Positions 44,177 through 55,140 of a stretch of 64,000 nucleotides of DNA are shown one piece after another. The stretch's first letter is position 1, and each line of letters starts with the position of its first letter. The position numbers were made by a program, and so were the translations under genes. A model generated the notes under the pieces. That model did not search any database, was not told where the DNA came from, and saw nothing but the letters and a program-made list of their open reading frames with translations. This DNA is from TMED23 sp964566055. Lineage in GTDB: Bacteria > Pseudomonadota > Alphaproteobacteria > Rhodospirillales > UBA2165. The stretch spans positions 1-64,000 of the forward strand of contig CAZMHI010000013.1 in the NCBI GenBank assembly GCA_964566055.1, given 5' to 3'.

Positions 44177-45697
44177 TTAGTTTTCACCGACCGCGTAGAT
44201 TACCGCTTCTTCGGCGGCGCGGATGAGAGCTTTGGCTTTGTTACGGCATTCCTGGTATTCGGACTCGGGGTCGCTGTCAGCGACAATGCCGGCGCCGGCT
44301 TGCGCGTGCAGCTGGCCGTCTTTTAGGACAGCCGTGCGAAGCGCGATGCAAGTATCCATATCGCCATTGGCGCCGAAATAACCGATACAGCCGGCGTAAA
44401 TGCCACGTCTTAAGGTCTCAAGCTCATCAATGATTTCCATCGCCCGGACTTTTGGCGCGCCCGATACCGTGCCGGCGGGAAAGCCTGACAGCAAAGCGTC
44501 GATCTCATCGAACTTCTCGGCATCAATATCGCCCTCGACATTGGAGACGATATGCATGACATGGGAATACAGCTCGATACTATTACGGTCGGTAACCTCG
44601 ACCGTGCCGACTTTGGCCACCCGGCCAACATCGTTGCGGCCCAAATCCAGCAGCATGAGGTGTTCGGCAAGCTCTTTGGGATCAGCCAGCAAATCTTTTT
44701 CTAACGCGTGATCTTCGGCGACGGTGTTGCCGCGGGGACGCGTGCCGGCTAGCGGACGGATAGTGACCCGGCCATCCCGCAAGCGCACCAGCAATTCCGG
44801 GCTTGAGCCAATGATGGAAAACTCACCAAAATCCAGGAAAAACAAGAAAGGTGAGGGGTTAACCCGCCTTAAAGCCCGGTAAAAAGCCAGTGGCGGCAGA
44901 TCAAACGGTACGGAAAAACGCTGCGAGAGCACGACTTGGAAGACGTCACCGGCGAGAATGTATTCTTTTCCCTTGGCGATAACCTCGTGGTACTCGTCTT
45001 GCGTCATGTTGCTGGTCGGTTCGGGCAGGCGGGCCAAATTTATATCGCTCTGCTGACGTGGCAAGTTGGAAGCGAAATCATCCAGCACTGTGCCAAGGCG
45101 CGCCAAAGCCTGTTCATAGGCCTGCTCGGCAGAAAGCTCAGATGTGGGCCAAATCGGTGTCACCACCGTGACCCGGTCCTCAATGGTATCAAAAACAGCG
45201 ATAATGGTCGGGCGAATATACTGGCCGTCAGGCACGTCAATCGTGCTGGGATTATCATCTGGTACGTTTTCGGCCAGGCGGACCATATCATAGCCCATAT
45301 AGCCAAACAGGCCTGACGCCATTGGCGGTGTATTTTCAGGCAGTTCGAACTTGGATTCTTCAAGCAGCGCACGGAAAGAAGCCAGAGCGCCGTCTTTTTC
45401 AGCCACCGGGCAGGGCTCAAAGGTATCCGGATCGCTTAAAGCCTGGCGATTTATCTCGGCCGTATTACCAAAGCAACGCCAGATTAAATCAGGGTTCAAG
45501 CCGATAAAGGAATAGCGGCCCCGGATGGAGCCGCCTTCAACGGATTCCAACAAAAAACTATTAGGTTGCCCTTTGGCAAGCTTCATCATCGCCGACACCG
45601 GCGTTTCCAGATCGGCAATCAGAGTGGTTGAGACAATTTGCGTCTCGCCCGCTTCGTAAACTGCCTCGAAGCCGGAAAAATCAGGCGTGACCTGCAT
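44177..45697 (-). CDS. trpE: Anthranilate synthase component I
   Basis: A 506-aa chorismate-using enzyme that makes anthranilate with TrpG. The tryptophan feedback site is seen in SFLLESVEGGSIRGRYSFIG. The catalytic core includes IIGSSPELLVRLRDGRVTIRPLAG, LLDLGRNDVGRVAKVG, HIVSNVEGD, PAGTVSGAPKVRAMEIID and QAGAGIVADSDPESEYQE. Normal length. It follows ppiD by five bases. Confidence 0.97.
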   Translation of the reverse strand: MQVTPDFSGFEAVYEAGETQIVSTTLIADLETPVSAMMKLAKGQPNSFLLESVEGGSIRGRYSFIGLNPDLIWRCFGNTAEINRQALSDPDTFEPCPVAEKDGALASFRALLEESKFELPENTPPMASGLFGYMGYDMVRLAENVPDDNPSTIDVPDGQYIRPTIIAVFDTIEDRVTVVTPIWPTSELSAEQAYEQALARLGTVLDDFASNLPRQQSDINLARLPEPTSNMTQDEYHEVIAKGKEYILAGDVFQVVLSQRFSVPFDLPPLAFYRALRRVNPSPFLFFLDFGEFSIIGSSPELLVRLRDGRVTIRPLAGTRPRGNTVAEDHALEKDLLADPKELAEHLMLLDLGRNDVGRVAKVGTVEVTDRNSIELYSHVMHIVSNVEGDIDAEKFDEIDALLSGFPAGTVSGAPKVRAMEIIDELETLRRGIYAGCIGYFGANGDMDTCIALRTAVLKDGQLHAQAGAGIVADSDPESEYQECRNKAKALIRAAEEAVIYAVGEN

Positions 45698-45702
45698 CAG
45701 CT

Positions 45703-47598
45703 TTAAAAGGCGGCATCAACCGCCGAACGGTTGATCGTGACGCCGAGTTTGGCGCGCAAGGCGTTGGCGAGCTGGGTCGTAATATCGTTGCTGATATTGC
45801 CGCTCAGCTGGTTTTTGAGCGCATCCAAGCCTTTTTTATCGGCCACTGGATTAGCCGCTTTGATGTCTTTCACCTGAGCAATGAAATGGCTGTCGTTTGA
45901 TGCTCCCGAGACCGCTTCCTTGCCTTTAGCTTTAAACAAGCCGCTGACAACGCTACCCGGCAGTTGGGCTTTAAGACCGGCGCCGGTGCGAATGAACTCT
46001 TCGGTCGTTTTAATTGTGACTTTGAGCTCTTTGGCGATTTCTGCGAGCGTCGTCGCGCCTTTCATGCGATCAACCAGCGCTTTGACTTTTTTATCAGCAG
46101 CGGAGGCTTGTTGAGAGGCTTTCCAAGCGGACTCGATATCGTTGCGGATTTTGGCAAAAGGTTTCAGCGCCGGTGCGGTGACACCATCGACATGGAGAAT
46201 GAAATAGCCGGAATTGCCGAAATCTGTCAGGGCGCTGTCCTGATCCTGTTCGGTGCCAAAAGCCACCTGAATAATATTGGGTGCGAGGTCAGCAACTTTC
46301 TTACCTGCTGCATCGAGGCCAGAGGCACTCACGGCAGCGATTTTCCGCACTTTAAAATTTAATCGCTTGGCTGCTTCAGTGATGCTGGCGCCGCCACCCA
46401 ATTCATCTTCGAATTTGTTCGATAGATTATACAAACTATCAACGGCTTTTTCCGACGCTATGCCTTTTTTAAGTTCAGCCCGAACATCGGCCAGGGTCTT
46501 TTGTGTGGCGCCTTTGATTTCGGTGACTTTTAAAATGTGCCAGCCGAGCGGGCTCTTTACCGGCGCGCTGACGGTATCGGCGGCTTGGGAGAAAGCGGCA
46601 TCGGCGAGTTCTTTGAGCGGCAGTTGAGCTTTGCTTAAGGTTCCAAGGTTGAGTGACGAGGCATCCAGATTGGCAATTTCTTTAGCGACTTTGGCATAAT
46701 CTTCGCCGGCTGAAATTTTTGCATAAGCCTCTTTGGCCTTGGCTTCATCGGAGAGTAAAATCTGTTGAATTTTGCGGGTTTCCGGCGTTTTGAATTCATT
46801 AATGCGGTCGTCATAGGCTTCTTTAATTTGTTCTTCCGAGACGTCAATTTCATCAACGATATCTTTGATCCGCATCTGCACCAGCGTAATGGCGCGGTAC
46901 TCCGGAGCCGTGAACCGGGCAGCATTGTCTTTATGGAATTTTTTCAAGGTCTCATCGTCGGCTGCCGGTACGGTATTAATCGAGCTGTGTTTGATCACGA
47001 TGTAATTGGCGGAGCGTTTCTCATTGCGGTAGCGATACATCTGATCGGCAAGCGTGCTCGGAGCCGAGCGGCCATTTTGAATGCCACTTAAAAATTGGTT
47101 TTGCAGCAGAGATTTACGGAACAAATCGATATAGCCCTGCTCACTGAGACCGGCGCGCTGGATGGATTCATTAAAAGCCAGCCGGTCAAAGTCTCCGCCA
47201 GGTGATCTAAAACGGGTGTCATCGCGAATTTCCCGGGATACCAAATCATCGCTGACCAGCAAGCCCATCGACTTGGCGCCCTCAGAGAACAATCTTTGCT
47301 GGATAAGAGATTGTAAAACATTGTTGCCGATACCCATTGCTTTTGCCTGTTCATTGGTGAAGTTGCCACCGAATATACCTTGCAAGCGGGCAATTTGCTG
47401 GCGCAATTCGCCTTGGAATTCATGGCTGGAAATTTCAACTTCACCAATCGTCGCGACGGCGGATTGATTGTGCTGCGGCGCAACATAGTCGCCAATACCC
47501 CAGACGCCAAAGCTCAGAATGAGCAGGGCGAGAAGTAACTTGGCTCCCCAGGAAAGTATGGTTTCGCGAAAGGTTTTCTGTTTCTTAGTCTCAGACAT
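45703..47598 (-). CDS. ppiD: Periplasmic folding chaperone / peptidyl-prolyl isomerase PpiD
   Basis: A 631-aa inner-membrane-anchored SurA/PpiD family protein. One signal-anchor helix (LLLALLILSFGVWGIGDYV, residues about 17-35) is followed by a SurA-N-like chaperone domain, a parvulin domain (residues about 265-365; ISAGEDYAKVAKEIANLD, SPLGWHILKVTEI) and a further parvulin-like region. It helps newly secreted proteins leave the Sec translocon. The trpE-ppiD pair and the tpiA-secG cluster are usually neighbours; here 4.5 kb separates them. Confidence 0.9.
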   Translation of the reverse strand: MSETKKQKTFRETILSWGAKLLLALLILSFGVWGIGDYVAPQHNQSAVATIGEVEISSHEFQGELRQQIARLQGIFGGNFTNEQAKAMGIGNNVLQSLIQQRLFSEGAKSMGLLVSDDLVSREIRDDTRFRSPGGDFDRLAFNESIQRAGLSEQGYIDLFRKSLLQNQFLSGIQNGRSAPSTLADQMYRYRNEKRSANYIVIKHSSINTVPAADDETLKKFHKDNAARFTAPEYRAITLVQMRIKDIVDEIDVSEEQIKEAYDDRINEFKTPETRKIQQILLSDEAKAKEAYAKISAGEDYAKVAKEIANLDASSLNLGTLSKAQLPLKELADAAFSQAADTVSAPVKSPLGWHILKVTEIKGATQKTLADVRAELKKGIASEKAVDSLYNLSNKFEDELGGGASITEAAKRLNFKVRKIAAVSASGLDAAGKKVADLAPNIIQVAFGTEQDQDSALTDFGNSGYFILHVDGVTAPALKPFAKIRNDIESAWKASQQASAADKKVKALVDRMKGATTLAEIAKELKVTIKTTEEFIRTGAGLKAQLPGSVVSGLFKAKGKEAVSGASNDSHFIAQVKDIKAANPVADKKGLDALKNQLSGNISNDITTQLANALRAKLGVTINRSAVDAAF

Positions 47599-47812
47599 AA
47601 TTTACCCAGTTAAATTTCGTCAATTTGCGCCACTATAAAGCGTTGCTTTAAGGCGCGGCATCATAAGAGCGTGAGTGCCCCGCCGCAACACGCAATTATG
47701 ATCAAAATACCGTTGCCAAAAATTAGCTAAATTTAAACCATCGATGGGAAAGGGTTGCTAAAAGCAGATCGATCTGACATCGCTATGAAAATCATAACTA
47801 CCTGAGAGCGAC

Positions 47813-48859
47813 ATGAGTGTAGCAGTTATTACAGGCTCTTCCGGTCTGGTTGGCAGTGAAGCAGTCCGCTTATTCGCGGCCAAAGGCATGGATGTTATTG
47901 GTATTGATAACGATATGCGGGCGGAATTCTTCGGCCCAACCGCTAGCACAGCCAACAACAAAGATGATCTTTCTGCTGATATCTCGAATTATCAGCATCA
48001 CAATCTTGATATCCGCGATGAAACAGCAATCAATTCATTGTTTGCTGAATTAGGTAAAGAAGTATCGGTCATTGTTCATGCCGCCGCTCAGCCTTCGCAT
48101 GATTGGGCGGTGCAAGACCCAAAGACTGATTTCAGCGTTAATGCCACCGGCACACTTATGTTGTTGGAGGCGATGCGGCAATATTGTCCCGAGGCGGTGT
48201 TTCTCTTTTTAAGTACAAATAAGATCTATGGTGATACACCCAATAATTTGCCATTGGTCGAAACCGAGACCCGCTGGACCATCGATAAAACTCATCCGTT
48301 TGCTGAATTTGGCATTGATGAAAGCATGACGATTGACGCCAGCACGCATAGTTTTTTCGGTGTCTCAAAAGCTGCTGCTGACCTCATGGTGCAGGAATAT
48401 GGCAGGAACCTGGGCCTTAAGACCGTTGGGTTCCGGTGCGGCTGCATCACTGGCCCCGCCCACGCCGGTGCCGTACAACACGGGTTTTTAAGTTATTTGG
48501 CGCAATGCGCTGTCAGCGGGCAGCCTTATACAATCTTCGGTTATAAAGGCAAACAAGTCCGCGACAATCTAACGGGTGCCGATTTGGCGGAGGCGCTCTG
48601 GCAAGCCTATCAAGCGCCCAAGCCGGGCGAGGTATATAATATGGGGGGAGGCGTTTACGCCAATTGCTCGGTACTTGAAGCAATTACGCTCTGTGAAGAA
48701 ATTACCGGCAAAGAGATGAGCTGGTCACTCGATGAAAACAATCGCATGGGCGATCACATTTGGTATGTATCTGATCTCAGAAAATTCCAGACGGACTACC
48801 CCGAATGGCGGCCCCTCCAGAACATCCGATCCATGCTCGAAGAGATTATCAATGCCTAG
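47813..48859 (+). CDS. NAD-dependent epimerase/dehydratase, CDP-paratose 2-epimerase-like
   Basis: A 348-aa extended short-chain dehydrogenase. The Rossmann motif is VAVITGSSGLVGSEAVRLF; the catalytic region reads FLSTNKIYGDTPN with the paired HSFFGVSKAAADLMVQEYG (YxxxK position carried by F-G-V-S-K). VHAAAQPSHDWA, GCITGPAHAGAVQHGFLSYL and GYKGKQVRDNLTG are the blocks typical of the RfbE (CDP-paratose/tyvelose epimerase) group. The product is probably a modified nucleotide sugar. It converges on the radical SAM gene with a 4-base overlap and begins an accessory segment after ppiD. Confidence 0.8.
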   Translation: MSVAVITGSSGLVGSEAVRLFAAKGMDVIGIDNDMRAEFFGPTASTANNKDDLSADISNYQHHNLDIRDETAINSLFAELGKEVSVIVHAAAQPSHDWAVQDPKTDFSVNATGTLMLLEAMRQYCPEAVFLFLSTNKIYGDTPNNLPLVETETRWTIDKTHPFAEFGIDESMTIDASTHSFFGVSKAAADLMVQEYGRNLGLKTVGFRCGCITGPAHAGAVQHGFLSYLAQCAVSGQPYTIFGYKGKQVRDNLTGADLAEALWQAYQAPKPGEVYNMGGGVYANCSVLEAITLCEEITGKEMSWSLDENNRMGDHIWYVSDLRKFQTDYPEWRPLQNIRSMLEEIINA

Positions 48860-50202
48860 CTTTCCTGAAGCTGCTTTACCAGCTCCAAATATTTGATGCT
48901 GCCGTCAGTCTCACTGATATAATCTTCACCTTTCGTCGCACCCGCATATTCCGCCAATCCGCCCTCCGTTGAAAGATTTGCCAAGGGCGTGCCTTCGATT
49001 TCGGCCGTGCCGGAAAGCTGATAACTTTCGAGTGCTAGGTCTTCAATGAAATCCCGGGTGGTCTGCATTTGCTCTTTGGTTTCGCCTGGCAGCCCGAGGG
49101 TAAAGGTGCCATGAATGGTCATGCCAAGGCGTTTGATTTCATTAACTGATTCGCGGGCGACTTCCAAATCGAGGTGTTTGTTGACGATATTATTGAGCAC
49201 CCATTGATCACCACTTTCAAAACCGAGTTTAACCCCGAAACAGCCAGCTTCTCTCATAATCTGCCAGGTGTCTTTGCGGATGGTGTCGGCCCGGCACATT
49301 GCCGACCAGGGCAAACCAATGCGGGTCATAACTTCGCACATAGCTTCGACATGGCGATTGCCGAGATTGAAGGTGTCGTCATCGAAATAGACGGTTTTAT
49401 AGCCGTAGCGCCCGATCAGCTCGGTTAACATGGCTTCCATATAGTCCGCTGAATAGTGACGCACTTTGCGGGCAGCATCTCCCAGTGGATCGTTGCCCGT
49501 CATCACCGCCGGCCAAACGCAGAAGATGCATTTGAACGGGCAGCCGCGGCTCGACCAGACTTGAAGCTGTGGCGCCTGCTGGCCGTGAGGCTCGCCGTCA
49601 AAATACTTATGGGCGATTTGGTCATCAAAATAGGGAAATGGAGCAGCGTTCATTTCTTCTAACGTCAGTAAATCAAAATCAATAATCCCTCGTTCACCGT
49701 TAACCACGCGGAGAGCGCCTTTTTCATACTCGCCCTTGATACACGCCGCGATTGGGTACTCCTTCATGATCTCTTCGGCTTTGGTGGCGATTGGCCCCGT
49801 GACGATTATCTCGCAACCTAAATGCGCTTTCTTGATTTGGAACAGGAGCCAGCTGTCGTGCTCCCAGCTTGGCGAGGCGGATTCGATAAAGATGAGATCA
49901 AACTTTTCCGCCATGAGATACTCAAAAAATTTGTCGTAACTTTCACGCAGTGCTATTGAGTCGCGAAAATGCACATCAAGTTCAGGCAGTTGCTGTAGGG
50001 TCGAGGCGGCGTAGCCCATGAAAAAGGGGTAGGGGGTATAATCGCCAAAGACATAGTTATCCGGCGATGAATTTACCAGATTGGTATGCGGCCAGCGTGA
50101 GCCGGCGCGAATGCCGGACGTCCATTTCGAAGCCGTGCGGCCATCAATCTGAACATTCCGTTCGCCGATCCACCAGGGCGGATTGCAGAATAATATTTTC
50201 AC
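48856..50202 (-). CDS. Radical SAM protein with N-terminal B12-binding-like domain
   Basis: A 448-aa protein. The N-terminal ~170 residues look like a cobalamin-binding Rossmann region (ILFCNPPWWIGERN, FDLIFIESASPSWEHDS, EIIVTGP) but I see no clear DxHxxG cobalamin motif. The radical SAM core starts at SSRGCPFKCIFCVWP (CxxxCxxC) near residue 222 and continues with VYFDDDTFNLG, CRADTI, GVKLGFESGDQWVLN and FTLGLPGETKEQM. Relatives act as methylases or rearrangement enzymes in natural-product, hopanoid, bacteriochlorophyll and glycan modification. Given its neighbours a sugar-related role is plausible, but this is inference. Confidence 0.82.
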   Translation of the reverse strand: MKILFCNPPWWIGERNVQIDGRTASKWTSGIRAGSRWPHTNLVNSSPDNYVFGDYTPYPFFMGYAASTLQQLPELDVHFRDSIALRESYDKFFEYLMAEKFDLIFIESASPSWEHDSWLLFQIKKAHLGCEIIVTGPIATKAEEIMKEYPIAACIKGEYEKGALRVVNGERGIIDFDLLTLEEMNAAPFPYFDDQIAHKYFDGEPHGQQAPQLQVWSSRGCPFKCIFCVWPAVMTGNDPLGDAARKVRHYSADYMEAMLTELIGRYGYKTVYFDDDTFNLGNRHVEAMCEVMTRIGLPWSAMCRADTIRKDTWQIMREAGCFGVKLGFESGDQWVLNNIVNKHLDLEVARESVNEIKRLGMTIHGTFTLGLPGETKEQMQTTRDFIEDLALESYQLSGTAEIEGTPLANLSTEGGLAEYAGATKGEDYISETDGSIKYLELVKQLQES

Positions 50203-50284
50203 AATACCTGATAGCCTTTAGTATGACCGAGAAGTGTAGAATACTATCGCATCAAGCCAGTTTGCACAATTTTAGGACTCTCTA

Positions 50285-52084
50285 TTGGCCCAATCAGAAA
50301 CCAATCTAAAATTGGCACGACTGGCTTTTGAATCCGAGCAATGGTCCCTCGCTGCCAGCTATTATGGTGAGCTCACGGATCACCCTGACATTCAAAATGA
50401 GGCCCTGATCCATCAAACTCAGTGCGCGATTAATTTGGGTGGTACCGAAAAAGCCTTCGAACTGGCCGAACATAGTGTTTCCCAAATCCCAGGTAATTCC
50501 CTTTCCTGGCAACAACTCACCCGATGCGCGCGTGCGGTTGAAAATAGTGAACGGGAGATTGAGGCCTGGCAGGCTTTAATAAAACTGGAACCCGAAAACG
50601 AAATTTATCCGTTAAGTCTCGCACGACTGTTGCATGCCGAAGCCCGGCATCATGAAGCAGCTCAATATTTTGAGCGCGCCTTTGAACTTGCGCCGGATAG
50701 TTTTGAAGTCCGCTGGGCCCGCTGCTTCGGAGCACTTTGGAAAATCTACAATTCAGAGAACGAGATTGCCGAACAAAGGGAGTTTTATACCCATGAGCTC
50801 ACAGAAATCGCCGAAATGGTGGCGAATGTAGACCTTGAACAGTTAATATTGTGGCAGCCCATCGTGACCTCGACGACACCCTATTTTTTGTCGTGCCAGA
50901 TGGCCAATGATACAGACTTGCAACGTATTTATGGCAAGATCGCAACGACCATCAACGAAGCTGCCACGCCACCCGAGCTATTGGATCTGCCGTCGCACCA
51001 ACAAAAAATGGCCAGGAAACGCATCGGCTTTATCTCGGGCGGATTTAAATCGCACACCGTCACCAAATTGTTCCGAGGCTGGTGGAAAAATCTTGATCGG
51101 GCAAAATTCGAAATTGTTATTATTGACGCTGATCCCGGCACAGATCCATTGGCCGAAGAAACGCGGAAATTTGCCGATGACTACTGGGTTTTACCGGTCG
51201 ATTGGCTAACTCAAGTTGAGACTGTCCGCGATGCTGCCTGTGATGTCTTGATATATCTCGAGATAGGTCAAAATCAGACAATCAACGCGCTTGCCTCTTT
51301 GCGGTTGGCTCCGGTGCAGGCCGCAGCCTGGGGTCACGTTTTAACCACGGGATACGACTCGATAGATTATTTTATTTCGGGTGACTTTATCGAGTTAGAG
51401 CAAGCTCAGGATAACTACACCGAAAAACTGATCAAACTGCCGCATATCTCAATATTTTATGAACCGGCTATGGAACCGCCACAACCAGCCCAACGGCAGC
51501 AATTCGGGCTTGATGAAGAGAAAACGCTCTTTCTTTGCGCCCAAACTCACTACAAATATTTACCGCGCTATGACGATGTCCTGGTTCAAATTGCCGGCGA
51601 ATTACCGAACTCTCAGTTTGTCTTTCTGGATCGGCACATGCCCGTCATTACCGAAAGTCTGAGAACACGTTTAGAAGAAAAATTCAGCGTCGCCGGATTG
51701 GACCCTGAGGCGCAGATGATATTCCTGCCCCAACTTAGCTTTGGTGAATACCTCGAACTAAATACGGTCTGTGATCTATTTTTAGACACCCTGCTCTGGA
51801 CCGGGGCAATGACCACTTTGGAAGCGATTGATTGCGGATTGCCGGTTATCACCATGGCGGGCGATGACATTCGCGGCCTGCAATCGGCTGGAATGATGCG
51901 CTTGATGGGGCTGGATAAATATATTGCCGAAGATGTCGGCCAGTATGTCCAACTAGCTATCGATCTGGGACGTGATCCATCAAAACGTCAGGAGTACCAG
52001 AAAGAAATGATTGATAGCCGAGATCTGCTATACCGTGATCAGGCGTGCATCGATGGTCTGGAGGAATTCTTGCTGAGTGTTTGA
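50285..52084 (+). CDS. TPR-containing GT41 (O-GlcNAc transferase/SPINDLY-like) glycosyltransferase
   Basis: A 599-aa protein. Residues about 1-150 form TPR repeats (SLSWQQLTRCARAVENSERE, HHEAAQYFERAFELAPDSFE). From about 240 it has the GT41 catalytic fold: KRIGFISGGFKSHTVTKLF, PVQAAAWGHVLTTGYDSIDY, DVLVQIAGELPNSQFVFLD and LLWTGAMTTLEAIDCGLPVI. Such enzymes add a sugar to Ser/Thr of proteins; in bacteria they are often linked to flagellin or surface-protein glycosylation. The TTG start at 50285 follows AGGAC. It is divergent from the radical SAM gene (82-bp gap). No flagellin or target gene is in this window. Confidence 0.85.
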   Translation: MAQSETNLKLARLAFESEQWSLAASYYGELTDHPDIQNEALIHQTQCAINLGGTEKAFELAEHSVSQIPGNSLSWQQLTRCARAVENSEREIEAWQALIKLEPENEIYPLSLARLLHAEARHHEAAQYFERAFELAPDSFEVRWARCFGALWKIYNSENEIAEQREFYTHELTEIAEMVANVDLEQLILWQPIVTSTTPYFLSCQMANDTDLQRIYGKIATTINEAATPPELLDLPSHQQKMARKRIGFISGGFKSHTVTKLFRGWWKNLDRAKFEIVIIDADPGTDPLAEETRKFADDYWVLPVDWLTQVETVRDAACDVLIYLEIGQNQTINALASLRLAPVQAAAWGHVLTTGYDSIDYFISGDFIELEQAQDNYTEKLIKLPHISIFYEPAMEPPQPAQRQQFGLDEEKTLFLCAQTHYKYLPRYDDVLVQIAGELPNSQFVFLDRHMPVITESLRTRLEEKFSVAGLDPEAQMIFLPQLSFGEYLELNTVCDLFLDTLLWTGAMTTLEAIDCGLPVITMAGDDIRGLQSAGMMRLMGLDKYIAEDVGQYVQLAIDLGRDPSKRQEYQKEMIDSRDLLYRDQACIDGLEEFLLSV

Positions 52085-52166
52085 TAGTGGCTGCCGGAGC
52101 GGTAGCCAGGCCTTACTTGTCATGTTAAAGAGGCTGTAATTTGTCAGTTAAATACAGGAATTTGAA

Positions 52167-52934
52167 ATGAGTGCTCAACGACGCCCTTTGATTGCGGGCA
52201 ATTGGAAAATGAATGGTCTCCGCGAAACCGCCATGCCGCTGGCTGGGGAATTGGCGACCAAGATGAACGCTGCGGCTCCGGCCAGTTTCGATATGCTGGT
52301 GTGCCCACCGGCGACCATGATCGATGCTGTTGCCGATGTCGCCTATGAGACTGATCTTGCGGTCGGTGGGCAGGATTGCCACATGGCCGAAAGTGGCGCT
52401 CATACGGGTGATATCAGTGCTCAAATGCTGAAAGATCTGGGTTGCAGCTACGCCATTGTCGGCCACTCAGAGCGCCGCGCTGATCATGGTGAGATGGATG
52501 ATGTTGTGCGCGCCAAAGCCGAAGCTGCCCAGGCCGCCGGTCTGATTGCCATTGTTTGTGTCGGTGAAACCGAAGCAGAACGAGACAAGGGCATCACCAT
52601 AGATGTCGTGGCGGCGCAAATTGCCGGCTCCGTGCCACCGGCTTCAACTTCAGAAAATACGGTCGTCGCCTATGAGCCGGTCTGGGCGATAGGCACCGGC
52701 CGCACGCCGACCAGTGATGAAGTCCAGGAAGTTCACGCCATGATGCGGGATAAAATCGCCGAGCTGCTGGGCGCCGATGAGGCTGATAAAATCAGATTGC
52801 TCTATGGCGGCTCGGTTAAACCAAGCAATGCCGTCGAACTCATGGGTCTCGCCGATGTCGATGGTGCTTTGGTCGGTGGCGCCAGTCTCTCTCACGATGA
52901 TTTTTGGGCGATTGCCGAAAGTTGCCCGAAATAA
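52167..52934 (+). CDS. tpiA: Triosephosphate isomerase
   Basis: A 255-aa TIM-barrel enzyme interconverting glyceraldehyde-3-phosphate and dihydroxyacetone phosphate. Active-site Lys in AGNWKMNG, His in VGHSERRAD, Glu in AYEPVWAIGTGRTP and phosphate-binding YGGSVKPSNA are all present. Normal length. It begins the conserved tpiA-secG-pyrG-kdsA-eno row. Confidence 0.97.
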   Translation: MSAQRRPLIAGNWKMNGLRETAMPLAGELATKMNAAAPASFDMLVCPPATMIDAVADVAYETDLAVGGQDCHMAESGAHTGDISAQMLKDLGCSYAIVGHSERRADHGEMDDVVRAKAEAAQAAGLIAIVCVGETEAERDKGITIDVVAAQIAGSVPPASTSENTVVAYEPVWAIGTGRTPTSDEVQEVHAMMRDKIAELLGADEADKIRLLYGGSVKPSNAVELMGLADVDGALVGGASLSHDDFWAIAESCPK

Positions 52935-53060
52935 GAAAAATCCCATTTGCCAAAACCCGCCGGAACGTATACAAGGCGCCTAAATTTGAGCAATAAACAT
53001 TGCCTCCCAGGCGTTTGAGCCTATATGAAGGCAAATGATTAGTGGAAACGGAATAAAGTA

Positions 53061-53405
53061 ATGGAAACGGTAATTATCGTTATTCACTTGTTGTTGGCGG
53101 TCGCCATGATTTTTCTGGTGCTGATCCAGCAAAGCGAAGGCGGGCTAGGCGGCATGGGTGGCGGCTCATCCTCCGGTGGTGGCATGGGCGGCTTTATGAC
53201 CGGCCGGGCGACGGCGAATTTGCTGACGCGCTCAACCGGCATTCTGGCAACTGCCTTTTTTGTCACTTCAATGACGCTGGCAATCTTGGCCGATCAGGGC
53301 CGCGAGAAAGGCTCAATCCTGGATCAGCCAGCCAAACCAGCGAATCAAACCCAAACTCCGGCGACACCGTCAGTACCGACGGTTCCGACTGTACCGGGCA
53401 AGTGA
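53061..53405 (+). CDS. secG: Preprotein translocase subunit SecG
   Basis: A 114-aa small Sec subunit with two transmembrane helices (residues 3-22 and about 52-75) joined by a Gly/Ser/Met-rich cytoplasmic loop (QQSEGGLGGMGG) and the conserved RSTGILATAFFVTSMTLAI. The C-terminal tail is Pro/Thr-rich (PATPSVPTVPTVPGK). It assists SecYE in protein export and lies between tpiA and pyrG as in most Alphaproteobacteria. A strong terminator follows. Confidence 0.93.
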   Translation: METVIIVIHLLLAVAMIFLVLIQQSEGGLGGMGGGSSSGGGMGGFMTGRATANLLTRSTGILATAFFVTSMTLAILADQGREKGSILDQPAKPANQTQTPATPSVPTVPTVPGK

Positions 53406-53435
53406 TAATAAATACTTTAAATACAAAGAGTTACG

Positions 53436-53468
53436 AAGAGGCGGCAGAAGTGCCGCCTCTTTTGTTTT
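53436..53468 (+). terminator. Intrinsic terminator after secG
   Basis: An 11-bp perfect GC-rich stem (AAGAGGCGGCA with TGCCGCCTCTT) with a GAAG loop, followed by TTGTTTT. It lies 30 bases after the secG stop and 35 bases before pyrG, so pyrG needs its own promoter or readthrough. Confidence 0.85.
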
Positions 53469-53502
53469 CACCCCTTGAGTTGATCATATAGAGTATCGGT
53501 CC

Positions 53503-55134
<1,632 letters not shown>

Positions 55135-55140
55135 GTGACC

